From contig SJOL01009857.1 in NCBI GenBank assembly GCA_004794785.1, forward strand, positions 146,790 to 210,789: a DNA stretch of 64,000 nt, given 5' to 3'. Position numbers and translations under genes: made by a program. The stretch comes from Opisthorchis felineus. Its lineage: Eukaryota; Platyhelminthes; Trematoda; Opisthorchiida; Opisthorchiidae. Positions 33,516-44,709 of the stretch are shown here, one piece after another. A model generated the notes under the pieces. It was not told the origin of the DNA. It worked only from the letters and a program-made list of their open reading frames with translations, and did no database searches. The first letter of the stretch is position 1. Every line of letters begins with the position of its first letter.

Positions 33516-34885
33516 ACGTTCGAGGTACGATTTTTTGCCGGTATGTGGGCGATCATGTGAGGTACACCGAGTCTTCCCATAAATGACCTAGGTCACTCCT
33601 TTTATGACTACGGAGGGAGAACCGGGCAAATTTGATTGAGTTGCGTATCTGGGTTCCTCGCTTGAACAATAAAGTACTGTCTGTGCAGTTTGCCCTGTGG
33701 GTCTATTCCATATCAAAGAGGATAGCAGTGAACTCGAGTTCTGCTCACACTGGAGCATTGCATGTCCTGCGGTTCCTGAATTTCAACTGCTAACATTTAA
33801 CATGCGAGGAGAGAATTTCACGTCTACTCCACCCTCACACACTAGATGCAAATGATTTATCACGAACGTATTAACACTCGAGTGCTATTGTTGGTTTGCC
33901 AAACTGATAAAGAATTGTCCCGTCTGTTTCAAGCAGCAGTGGGACTGCCTGAATGGGAAGTCCTGAGAGGCGTGTCAATCGATCCAGATAACCGGGACAG
34001 TTAGTGGGTCGCCGTTGTGCAAACTGATAAAATCACTCAATTGTGAACGCATTCGCCTTTCAGACAGAACGAATCAGGTGCGTCCAGTGTGCGCTAGTTG
34101 AATAGTGGTAGCACACTCGCTTCATGTACTAGATGTGTGCCCTGAACTGGCAAGAGTGAGCACTGTTGATGAGCTATAATACGGACGAAATAGGAGTCCA
34201 TTTCTTCTCCTCTTTAAAATGGACTCATGAGAATAACTGCGCCGGGACACGAGGACTGTTCAAGCGATTTTCATATGATTGTAAGTGTTGCCAATCCGAC
34301 TACTACGCACAGTTAAACTGTATGTTGACCTGCGAACTTGGATGATCTTGGGAATTCCAACTTCCAAAGGCTCGGTGTGATGTGATGGAGTTAACAGATT
34401 TGAAAGTAAACATATTCTACCAATTAGCTACAGCTATACTGAAGCGGCTAAATCGACTTTATTCAGCCCTTCAGATCAACTGTAGACAAAATTTGGTCTT
34501 AGGATTGTGTGAACGACTGCAAATTAACCGAAAAATCACTAAAGATCTAGTTCTCTGACGGTAACAACTGATGAAATTTCCCTTATACATTGTTTTATCC
34601 CATAGTTTCCAGGATGTCTTCATTTATTTTAAGGACGTTGATTGTCTGATAGAATGAGTCTTCGGAAGACCGTTCTTTGATTCTTTTCAATTCAATCAAT
34701 TTATCAGCTATAAACCGTGTATCATAGGCACATTGGTTCCAGCTGCTACAGTTTCGATCACCGGAAAAGGGGAGAGTGCGGGACATGCAGCCAAGCCTTG
34801 GTCAGTTCGGGAACTGCGTAGCTACGTATTGAAGGCGATAGCTTTGATGCACGAGCGCCATTGACTGCGCGATTGCTCAATTTCT
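33516..34885. other. no gene recognised; probable old repeat flanks
   Basis: The first part is likely the continuation of the retroelement interrupted by the inverted-repeat transposon, since the 9-base duplication joins the two sides. A SINE-2-like segment may lie at 34095-34200 (ACTGTTGATGAGC, ACGGACGAAATAGG). No gene seen. Confidence 0.4.
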
Positions 34886-34889
34886 GCCA

Positions 34890-35250
34890 ATGTCATTAAC
34901 CATTGGTGAGTTGAGTCCCGGGCCCCCAACCAGGGAGGCGGAAGTTGCCGACCCGACTAAGTTTACTGTTTAGTGTTTTCGTACTTCGTTTCCAGGTTAT
35001 ACACTGTCCACCTCTCGGTCGCTTCCAGTCAGCACAGGGTTGGGCAAAAAGAGCTCTGTGAGGCAGACGGTCTTCAGGCATGCGGAGTACATGTCCTAAC
35101 CAGCGTAACCTATGAAGCGTGAGTAGTTCATCTATCGCGTGCGAGTTCCTTTTTCCCAAGACGATCTGGCGTACCTCGGCATTACTAATCCGATGTCCCC
35201 ACCAGACCTGGCCAATGCTTCCGAGACACCGATGGTCAAACACTGAAGGT
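34890..35250 (-). mobile_element. non-LTR retrotransposon C-terminal fragment
   Basis: An intact 115-codon minus-strand frame reads RISNAEVRQIVLGKRN, LLTLHRLRWLGHVLRMPEDR and LPHRALFAQ, then GNFRLPGWGPGTQ. This is the C-terminal block of RTE/Jockey-like LINE proteins, better preserved than the related 28.0-28.2 kb copy. It is truncated on both sides, and no reverse transcriptase core remains. Confidence 0.85.
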
Positions 35251-35970
35251 TTTATGGTTATCGGTAATAAATGCTCATGGATTGGTCACTGTTGCAGTTT
35301 GTTGTTATGTCCACGTATCAAACAGGCGACTTTCCCTTCTCATCTCCTCTTAATTTTATATGAGCCTTCTATTCGCATAACACAGAGATGGGATCCATTC
35401 TAGCAGTGAAGCTTTGACCCTATGCTTGAGAGCCATGTTGGCTTCGAGTCCTAGTGCCGGTGCTTCGGAATTTCTCGACGTGCACATGTGTTCTGTTCAG
35501 ATCCGACAGTGTTTGGTGTAATACGATCCGACTAGTCTTGGATTCGGACCATCTAAAGGCCCTATGTAGCTCCCATGACGATTTTAAACCTAGGTCCTAT
35601 ACCCATCAAGTTACTTATATTAAATGTTGCCAGTTTGAAGGGATGGGATGGGGTGGGGTCACGAATAGTTTAGTTCCTATCCTGAGTCAGACTCCAAACA
35701 GGTGGTAGCACATGTAAAATGAACCGACTGACCAATGTAGGTCGAGCGAGGGCAGCAATGTCTGGGTGTGCAGTGTAGTGGAATCTGATTTTGGTATGCC
35801 AGTGAAATAAGAATAACCGACTATTTTGCATGGCTCCCTGGTTTTTGTCGGACGTATACCAACCCAACCACCCCCAAGCTCTTGATGGAAGAACTTGGCC
35901 CCAAAAGACGCTGGTGCAGATTGCGTGCTACGCGGTACGGTGAGGGCCGGTGGGTACATGTGCAGTTCTT

Positions 35971-36522
35971 ATGAGCTACATAATGACACTTGGGATGCCC
36001 ACTCAACCTGAAGGCTACATCTTCCAAAGGTATCTGATCGAAATTCTTTCCTGGCCGAAAGCCCAGAACGGTTAGATTTACAGATGTATCCAGTCACAAT
36101 GCCTTATACGTAATTCGTGCCACCCTTCGGGAAGAGGCTAGTGACAGCCAACCAAAACGTCTTACTTCTGGAAGTGATGGAAGCCTATTTGTGTGATGAT
36201 CCAAACCCGGCTCCTCTGGACTTAACTTCCTCGGTCACAACTACTCACAATGAAATTGACCATTCGCTTGAGCACGCCTCGGTGAGACCGCCGCTTTCTT
36301 GTTACGATTGCCAATTCTACTTAGGTGGCTTGTTCCCAGTATCTAATCACGGCGAATTTTCGACGACGGAGTCACTGCATGACGGATCAGTATGCGTATT
36401 CAGTAGTCCCGGAGTGGTACACAGCCACCAACTTCCCGGATGTAACTCCGGAAAGCATGGGTACATCGATAACAGAAACAGCCAGCGGAAATTACAGAAG
36501 GGTTATTTCAGTTAATCGATAG
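35971..36522 (+). CDS. putative four-exon gene with a 26-base micro-exon
   Basis: Proposed exons: 35971-36029, 36084-36109, 36148-36281 and 36325-36522. Introns of 54, 38 and 43 bases all have GT-AG ends and all phases fit, giving 138 residues. The best-supported part is the last junction: an exon ending IDHSLEHAS, a GTGAGA donor, TTCTACTTAG, then VACSQYLITANFRRRSHCM, continuing YAYSVVPEWYTATNFPDVTP and ending NYRRVISVNR. The first two junctions are weaker, and the true 5' end may lie further upstream. An unspliced alternative reads 132 codons through the last intron but looks less protein-like. No family recognised, and no clear signal peptide or domain. Confidence 0.3.
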
Positions 36523-36529
36523 CTTTTAC

Positions 36530-39040
36530 CAATCGGGAAGCTCAAACATTTTCCACGTAACGGAACATGGACTCATCTGCCCTATTCTTCTCCCCTTACT
36601 ACATCAATATTATCACCAGCCTATTTTTCTCCTTTCTTTTCTACCGAGGATAATGTCAGCCTGCGACTAGAGAGCTGCACAGTTGTGACGAATGCTCAAA
36701 GCACTTAAATGCAGACCCAGTGACAATCAAAGATTGGCTATGGACAGTCTTATCCTATTGAAACAAGGAAAATAGGGTGTAGATAAACCTGATATTGTTA
36801 GCCCATCGGACTTAGTGGCTCGCAGTCGCGAGCGGAGCTTAATGAAATGAAATGGACGCAATTCAAGCCAACCCTTAATCCGAACCTCCTGCATCTATAC
36901 ACTATCGGAAATGATCCAGGGCATTTTGGATTTGGCATAGAACCTAAATTTTACTTTTCTATGTATGCTGCTTTTACATCATTCTAGCAGAAATGTACTG
37001 TTTCATATATAAATATCTCTGGTGAAGTGCATCCGTTTTTGCTCGCTGTCAGTGTTCGTAGACGAAGAATTGCCATCGTCGTTGTTTTTCTGAGAAGTAA
37101 ATGCCAATCTTCAAGGTTTCCAGGTGATGACTGATGCGGCAATCTTTGCATGCTTAGCAACCGCGGCGTTCACATCTTTTTCATGCGAGGTGATCTGTAA
37201 AGAGAAGAACGCACGAAATAAAATTTCAGATTTTGAAAACTATCGTCAGTTATTCTGAATGCAACTGGACCAAAGGCTGACCGTATTAAATTTGCGCCTC
37301 CTGTTAGGTCTTACCTTTCGCCGCCATTTTGTTTCCGATTCGAAGATTAGAAAATCACTAGTGAACTCATTGGCTTAGAATTATCGATGATAACTTTGGG
37401 GGGGGGGGTGTGGGATTCTGGGAGAGAAGCTTAGGAGTTGGACACTCAAAGCAACCAGTAAAGCGCTAGGTCGGAAAACAGTAATAAAACACTCAAGCAC
37501 GTTTAGGAGTGCTGAATACTGTGGAATGGTTGTTTTTACTACCCGGTAAGACTAAGACAAAACTTCCTGTATTCCTACCTTGTTATTTTATGCTATTATT
37601 TCATCCTTGACAACCCTGACTTGAGAGATTTTATTATTGTTGACTGTAACTGTAAAACATCCGGCTTGATCTGTGTGTACGTTACGAACACGGAGCATGA
37701 TTGCGAGCCAGGAAGACAATTTCCGGATCAGTCGATGCGGAATGTCAACCCGGTTTGTTTTCAATTCAGGTGCTATTGGGTTCATGCTGAGGTGAAGTGA
37801 GGATTTTTTGTTTATTTATGTCCCCGTAGATGATCGTTCTGACCACACCAGCTTTAAATTTGTTCCTGGTCTTGCTATACGTTCATTGTGCAAGAGACTG
37901 TCTGTTGGAAATGCTTCGAGCGTCCAACATGCTAACTGCCACTTATTTTATGTGCCCTCTTCTAGTTGAGAGCTGACGTTGCACTACTGTGGCTGATGGT
38001 CCAGGGTACATTATGCCAACTGCAAAAGGCTATCAGTCGTATTTCTCACCATATTACCCCATAATTTAGTAACGAAACGGAATATATCTCACGGTCTTCT
38101 GTGGTGACTGGACTCATAGCAATAATATTTGAGTTATCCACACTTTTCTAGGCGGTAGGGAGACTGATTATCTTTGCAGTTCGTTTGATGTATTTGATAG
38201 GCTTTCCTCAGAATTTGTAGACCTTTTGTCATTTCCCTCTTTTCATTTACAAAGGTAGCCAAGAAAATGTGTGAGATTTCTTGCCGACGGAATCTTGCGG
38301 CAGTCTGTTGAGAGGCATTAACTTTGCGCACTTCTTTGAGCTTCCAAGAGTGAGAATTTGCGACCGACTTTTGACACAACCATTTGGCCCTTGGCGTATC
38401 CATCATGTGACATTCCGGGTTGAATGTTGAGTGACACTTGTGCAGTAGAAAGATACAGAAGCCTGGTTTATGCGCCTGCCTACTGTGCAGCAGTCTTTCT
38501 TAGTTCCAATGGCCCTCCTGGTAGACATGTATGGACTGGTGGCGCCATTGTTCGAATTTGATTAACTGGCTCTTGCTCTGGAGAATGGGAACTCCAAATG
38601 TTTGTGTAAAAGTAGTCTGTTTTCATTTCAGTCCCAACGTACCTCAGTATGATTGCAGAAATGAGTGAACTTGAGGTTTACACACTTTGATTTGAAATGC
38701 CTTCTAGGGGATTTGTGGTATGTTTTCTGTGTGCGTCATGACATATGTGACTGATCACAGCTCTCATACATAAGAAACTTACGTTTCGGCCGAAGGAAAC
38801 AGGTGGCAGACATCAACCCTACGATACACAACAGCATCTGGGGGCACCTGGAAGATGTGGCATGCGATCCGAAATGTCCTAGGCGCTGGATATCGAGTCG
38901 TCATTTAATTTTCATCAGGACAAATAACAATCTTTTTACGCTATCCAACAAATCATATGCAGGGCTCTTATGAAAACTGCCTGGACTTTGCAGCATTCAA
39001 ACGACACAGATAATCCAGTGTTTCAGCACAATAATTCTTT
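36530..39040. other. no gene recognised
   Basis: A G9 run lies near 37397. A long open minus-strand frame of about 120 codons (about 38500-38134, Lys/Arg/His-rich, containing RRQEISHIFLATFVNEKREM) is protein-like, but I see no start, splice site or domain to support a gene. Confidence 0.35.
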
Positions 39041-39049
39041 TTCAATCGA

Positions 39050-39230
39050 GGTTTCGTCTTGTAAGTAAGGCCAATCTATGCCGAGAACCCAAAAATTACT
39101 GTACAGCTGTTTCATTCTCATTGGGAATCATCAGCAGTACGCACTTCACAAATATGCTGGGCGATTCGAACTCGCCACTTGTCGGCTAGTAGCTGAAGAC
39201 TAGCCACGAGCGGTTGATCAGCAGTGTGAC
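39050..39230 (-). repeat. tRNA-like SINE (family 2) with near-intact hammerhead
   Basis: On the minus strand: GCTGATCAACCGCTCGTGGC, B box GAGTTCGAATCGCCC, a hammerhead block at 39139-39097, then TTACAAGACGAAACCTCG and an A-rich end. It shares layout with the 11.2- and 18.6-kb copies. Having a tRNA-like promoter and a ribozyme in the same short element is unusual. It has no coding capacity. Confidence 0.75.
39097..39139 (-). ncRNA. hammerhead-ribozyme-like motif inside a tRNA-type SINE
   Basis: On the minus strand: TACTG (stem I 3' strand), CTGATGA, TTC-CCAATGA-GAA (stem II), one extra T, GAAAC, with the palindrome ACAGCTGT forming stem III, A as cleavage nucleotide, and CAGTA (stem I 5' strand). 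TACTG and CAGTA are perfectly complementary. The extra T next to G12 would be repaired by one A after CTGATGA (giving ATTC/GAAT), so a single-base deletion from an intact ancestor is likely. Activity of this exact copy is doubtful. Confidence 0.6.
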
Positions 39231-40479
39231 ATATCACCACTCTTTTTTCCTTGATGAGCTAGTGTCAGTATATAGTGGAGAAACAGGTGTAATCCAAATC
39301 TTTCGAATTGCCCTTTTCCCAAGGAAACACGAGTCTTATTTGTTCTCTTGCTTGCAGCTAGGCGTTTGCGTATCCGATAGTCAGACATCTTAGTAGTAAT
39401 GTTTGCTGGGTGTTTGAGCGGAGCACTTGAAGAATTCTTGGGAACAAGGTTTGTGACGTTGCCCCCGAAAACTGTCTCGCCATCAGAATGAAACGATCTG
39501 TGGTTCCCCTTCATCATACTAATTGTCTGCGTGATTAACTTATCCAGCGATCATCTAAAAGGCTACGGAATATACTGAGACAACGCACATCTCAAAGACA
39601 GTGCAGGATTTGTTTATGGAGAAGTGAGTGACCTTGGAACAAAACTGGAACAGGGGCAGAACAATTTTGTCTACGGAAAGGTGATGAGTCTGGTAGCATG
39701 AAAACTAAGAGACTGCGTAGCTGGAATAGAAAGGTGACAATTTGATAAGAGAACTTGGTATCAGAGGATGCAGTGGACTTGAGTTGCTACACTGCAGAGT
39801 AGCATTGCTACGTAGATGACCGGTTGAATAGGCCTCCTCAATTTCAGCATAAATTTCAGTAAATGACCAAGCAGGATAATTGTTATCAAAACACCGCTTG
39901 ATGGCGTATCAGGACATTCATATTTTCGGATCAGCTCGAGAGAACAACTTCAGTGAAGCAACTTCAGTGCCGCAGCATTACTCCAAGGTGCGAAGTTGTT
40001 GGTCTAGAATGAGTTACCCATGAAGCTGCTCTCATAGTAACGATAGAGGTTATAATGATACTTGAAACAAACTCTGCGTGTGCAACTGGTTTTACAAGGC
40101 GGTGATGTTGGTGTAGAGAATGTACGCTTAAAACACCCTAATGCAAACTGGAAAAGGACGTGCGAATGAATGGGCCAACCGGAATGTGTTCCAAGACTTA
40201 GAACAATGAAGAAATGATTAACTTATGAATCTTGTCCTTTTGAGTACAATCAAGAAAGAACAAGACTCCTTTTAGTCCACCGATCGAAATGAACAGGGTG
40301 AAACTTCAGAGTCGATTCACAGAAGCAAAAACGATGAAGCCGAACGCTTATGAGGGAATTCAATAACCTGTCTACACCGCATTATTTAGACCCATTTTTG
40401 AAGACGTTTGTATTGGACCCCTTGAATGAAACGGTCGGATTTTTTTCGAGAAATACACACTCACTTGCTAACGAATTTG

Positions 40480-41020
40480 GTTTTAGTTGGAGATTCAGAT
40501 AGAACCCATCTGGATCTCTCGTTCATGATATTCTTCCACTGAACATGCTGCACAGAGGCCGCCTTATGGTTCATTTGGGACGATATTCAAGATATCGCAG
40601 TATATCTTCATAAGGGATCACTGCTCATGACGCTACTGTAAACTCTTCGATAGTCCACAGCCGGTTCCATCCTTCTTGAGGCGATATCTCGACTATCGTA
40701 CCAAATCAGGCGTGAGCCTTTGTTTGTACAGCTAGAACCACTGTATGGCAAGTACGCAGTTCTTAGAGCTGACGATGATGATGATGTGCAACACATGCCG
40801 TTGAATGGTGTCATAAACGACAAATCCAGTTTGGATTCAGTTGAGGCAGCCGTTAAAACCAACTTAGCATGAAAATGCATCTATTTCGTAAACTTCGTCC
40901 AGTTTGTGTTCAAGCAGAACATAAAGTTGATAGAAACTTGAGGACTGCGCCTGCCTGGTGAGCCTGGAGAAAGGTGAAAACGGTCGTGTGTTATCGAAGA
41001 GTTTTCAGCAACCTTATGAG
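40480..41020. repeat. two copies of the 292-base hammerhead repeat in inverted orientation
   Basis: 40480-40680 reads in the minus orientation (GAATTTGGTTTTAG, CACTGAACATGCTGCACAGA, GGCCGCCTTATGG, CAAGATATCGCAGTATAT) and ends inside the ribozyme block (CCACAGCCGGTTCCATCCTT). From 40681 the sequence switches to the plus orientation (GCGATATCTCGACTATCG) and runs through TTCAAGCAGAACATAAAGTT and a ribozyme block at 40950-40990 (CTGGTGAGCCT, AGGTGAAAACGGTCGTG) to about 41020. Both ribozymes are mutated at core positions (CTGATGA became CTGGTGA in the plus copy). Confidence 0.7.
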
Positions 41021-41029
41021 CAGCTAGGT

Positions 41030-44025
41030 ATTACAACAGAAGTCCTCGAGGAATAGTGAATGCGGCAGTACAGAATGTCAGCAAGTTGCAGCACAACAGA
41101 TGGAGATTTGGAAAATATCCGTCCAAAGGAGGGTCTGGGTAGTTCAAGTGAAGTTGAAGAGTTACCGCTCACTTGGGGTTTCTGTGATTGTTTCGCCAAC
41201 ATTTCTAGCTAGCTTCTTTTACTGATTTACGTTGAGTGTATCCGTCGACAGAATCAGACTGCACATTAAGGTGCACGGAAAGGGAACAGCAACAGCAGCC
41301 ACAATGAGGTTAACTTTTACACAATATCAAGGACTTCTTCGCAATCTGACATTTGCATACGTCTTCTGAACATGGAAAATTATATGCTATGAGGGGTTCT
41401 CCATTATAGTGTCATAAGGATGTGCCAAGTTTAGGTCAATGCGTGACCCAGCAGGTCAGAGTCCCGCTAGTTGAAACCAATGTTAACCTATACAGGACAG
41501 CTTGCGCGCCTGTGTTCATCAACCTGACAGGGGCGACACATACAGTTTCAGCCATTTTAAGGAGAAATGTCTCATGCAGATGAAATGCAAATTGATATGC
41601 CTGTACTTTCAGTACTGGAAGAGGTGTGTATTATCTGTTTCAGTTTGAATCTTCGTTGTAGGGTTTAGGCTACACCCAAGTCATTTGCTCGGACTCATCA
41701 AATTTGAACCAAGCGATGACAATAAAATAGGTCCAAATGATAAGATCTTACATTGTACACCACCTGGGGTTTCCACTTGACCTCAAAAACTTCGAGAACT
41801 CGTACATGGTGAACCTGGGGGATGATTTCGAAAAGAAGGTTTCAAGCTGCGTCAAATGTTATCGACCTTACAGTATTATTCGGTAGATTAATTCAGATTT
41901 GTCCTAATGTTTGACTTTACCCTCAATATCCTCCCTAGTTTTTTCAAGGCATACACAAATCGTACGTAAAATAGTGTGTACTCTGCAGCTGCTCCGTGCA
42001 GGAGGAACAGTGAGTGACACAGGTTGAGAAGGCAACGGATAAAAACAGTGATTTAGGAAGTCCAAGGAAGGTCCAAGTGTTGAATAAGGAGAAACACCCT
42101 TACTGAGTTGTAGAAACGCTGAGGTTAAAGATGATTTGATTTGAAATAGGCCCATAAGAAATCCCACAATCGGAGTAACTCAGCGTGGTGATGACCCAGT
42201 TACTAGTTGACCCACAAGCGTAAATGTGGAAAAAAACCAGATGTGGTTCTCCGCATTCCTATAAGTTACTGATATTTATATTTGCGAGACCGATTGCTTA
42301 CTAAGCTAATGGTACAAGGATATTTACATAACGGTAATGTAAAGGAACGCAATTCTACTTGGGCCGACAAGTTCGTGACCCGAGGAACAATATGTCTACC
42401 GCAAAGGAAAAACCTTAAAGGACATCAAAGATGAAGGACTGACTCAGGTCCCATCCTAACACTAAGTTTGTGAGTGATTCACTAATTGTACCTCACTCCT
42501 TAGTGACGCAGCTCTTTCGAAGTCTATAGAACGCATCTCACCAAAACGAGCATAGTCCTCGTTCAGCGGTTTAGAAAGTGAAATTCATGGTACAAATGGC
42601 CTCTAAATGGATACAAGTAGTAGAACTATATATATATATATATATATATATACTTTTTAGCGTATATTGCCGAAACTAGATATTTGAAAAAGTCCATTGA
42701 ATGGATTGGCAGATCTAGTGCGACTCGTAATTTTCAATTGGAAACTGGATGACATCATTCTCTTCTGAGTGTCTCACCGACACATTTCACTTTTCACTCC
42801 CTATGTCGTCTATTCATTTGTGTGTTGTACATAGCCGATGAGCTTGGATGAATTGTCGTTATAACACTGATCCGGTGTCAATATACCTGCGTCAAAACCA
42901 GTTTTATTGGCAGCATTCTGGATTTCCAAAGGAACTCAGGATCCTTCACCTCATTGATCTCACTCTGCATTTGTCTCAGAAACGTTGATTCAGTTTGTCA
43001 TTCGCCAATCTTAACTTTTTAGATGTTGAGTGAGCGATTATCCTTGGCATGTAACAGGGTTGTCCCCCTTCGTATATGTGGAATGCTTATCCCCGTCCAT
43101 AATAGATTAAGGTACAGCACGGAAAGACCACTGGGTTGCTAACCAACGTGCTGCCCGGTTGAAAAACTAAACCATTGAGTGACAAGCTGGATTTGACAAA
43201 ACGTGTGATCTTGACGGTCTGATTAGTAGTTTGTTGTTAAGTGTTGATAGGTGCAGGTAGGTTTTCTAAATACAGCGTAAATTTGAAGGTAAAGATCCGA
43301 ATAAAACTGCAATATTGCAAGCAAAGAAACACCAAAACGGAGGATGAGCTTCAGTCGGAAGATTAGATATCACGTAACTCCACAATGCGCGGCTGATTCT
43401 TGCTCACTTAAAGACCGGAATGATCAAGCGGCTTCGATGCAATGAAGTGCACCAGTTTACTTGGCTTGTTATTGCTTTTGATCCTGATGCTATGTATGCT
43501 CTTAGATCATCGTGAACGTGAGTGACAGTTTTCCTGCTGAGCACGCTTGAATCGTACGGAGCTATACACCGACTGGCTAACCTGCCCGTTGTCAGGACAA
43601 CACAATATTTGTTCCTCTGCTCCCTATCGGACGCGGCAAAACAGTTATTCTAACTAATGCCAGTAAGAGTTGAAGCTAAAGTTTTTTTCAAAAAAACAAA
43701 AAAGACCAGACAGAAAGTGAGACATGAAATGCACCGGCTGAAAGGTGGATTCATACAGCTGCACACAACGTTGGACGAAAGAACTGTTCATTTGTTTGGA
43801 AAATTGGCATCGGTCATAACTCTGACGGACCTTTGGGCCAGATATACGGTACTTTACGTTCTTCTACGGTAATAAAAGTGAAATTCCCAAACCGACCATT
43901 AAAATCATTCCTTAAAAGCTCTACGACAAATTCCTGAGTAAAACCTGTCTCCCATACATTTTTAGGCAAATTTGAAACACTTATATTGTTTTGATACGTT
44001 TGTTTGAGCCTTGTGGTCACGAAGA
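41030..44025. other. no gene recognised
   Basis: Short frames only, plus a (TA)13 microsatellite at 42627-42652. Nothing recognisable otherwise. Confidence 0.4.
42627..42652. repeat. (TA)n microsatellite
   Basis: Thirteen uninterrupted TA units. Confidence 0.95.
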
Positions 44026-44034
44026 GACTGGACC

Positions 44035-44172
44035 TTACTGTGGTGTGACGGTTTGTGTACCTCCATGACCTGCTGAGCTGTACTGGGGTGTCTGTGCGAC
44101 GCTGGAAGAGTCAGTGACAACTAGAATCACTGCACCACTGAGAATGGTTAGAGCTCCGATAAACACAGTCTC
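44035..44172 (-). CDS. possible terminal exon with a transmembrane segment
   Basis: On the minus strand, a branch-point-like TTCTAAC and an acceptor GGGCCAG precede an exon of 45 codons and TAA. It encodes ETVFIGALTILSGAVILVVT, a good single transmembrane helix, followed by a short Ser/Gln/Gly-rich tail ending GGTQTVTPQ. This looks like the C-terminus of a membrane protein. No upstream exon could be placed and the family is not recognised. Confidence 0.3.
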   Translation of the reverse strand, partial: ETVFIGALTILSGAVILVVTDSSSVAQTPQYSSAGHGGTQTVTPQ

Positions 44173-44559
44173 CTGGCCCTCCAGGTTGGGGTTAGAACAT
44201 GTATGGTGACTTGTTCTATAAGAATGGCAATGTATCTGCATTTCTCGCCAAATACGGCCCCATGGCAGTCAGGCTTTTGAGCCAAAGGCTTTGGATGAGG
44301 ACCCTAATCGTTCTCCTGTCTAGGCCTGGGTGCCCTGGTAGTACCTTATCACACGTACAATCATGAATTGCACACTTACGAATAATCCCATGCCATGTCA
44401 GCCGTCGAGTGGTGCCAGCATACACCGTACAGCAGGGCGGGTTAGCTTAGCTACTTAGCTTAGCTTAGCTACTGCTGACGCCTCGCTTCTTTCTTTCTCT
44501 TTCCCAACCTTCCCCCTCCTCCACCCAAGCCTTTAATAACTCTCTCCTTGTAGGCCCAT

Positions 44560-44700
44560 CAGTTAGGACTGATGACTCCCGCATCGGTTTTGCTAGTGAC
44601 ATCTGTGCATCATACGCCGCTGACTTTTGTACGGCAGCGAAGCATCACTGTTGAACACTGATGTGCTATCAACGATATTCGAGCTTTGTTCAGTGTCTAG
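44560..44700 (+). mobile_element. non-LTR retrotransposon 3'-end fragment
   Basis: TACGGCAGCGAAGCATCACT followed by TTGAACACTGATGTG matches the 3' end of the 50-52 kb element. No (GAT)n tail remains. Immediately upstream, 44443-44472 is a short run of TTAGC/TAGCTTAGC repeats, and 44295-44340 resembles part of SINE family 1 (CTGTCTAGGCCTGGGTG). Confidence 0.6.
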
Positions 44701-44709
44701 TGGGAATTC

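Noticed and set aside
44567..44600. CTGATGACTCCC on the plus strand
   Set aside because: No GAAA segment follows; it is part of a LINE 3'-end context.
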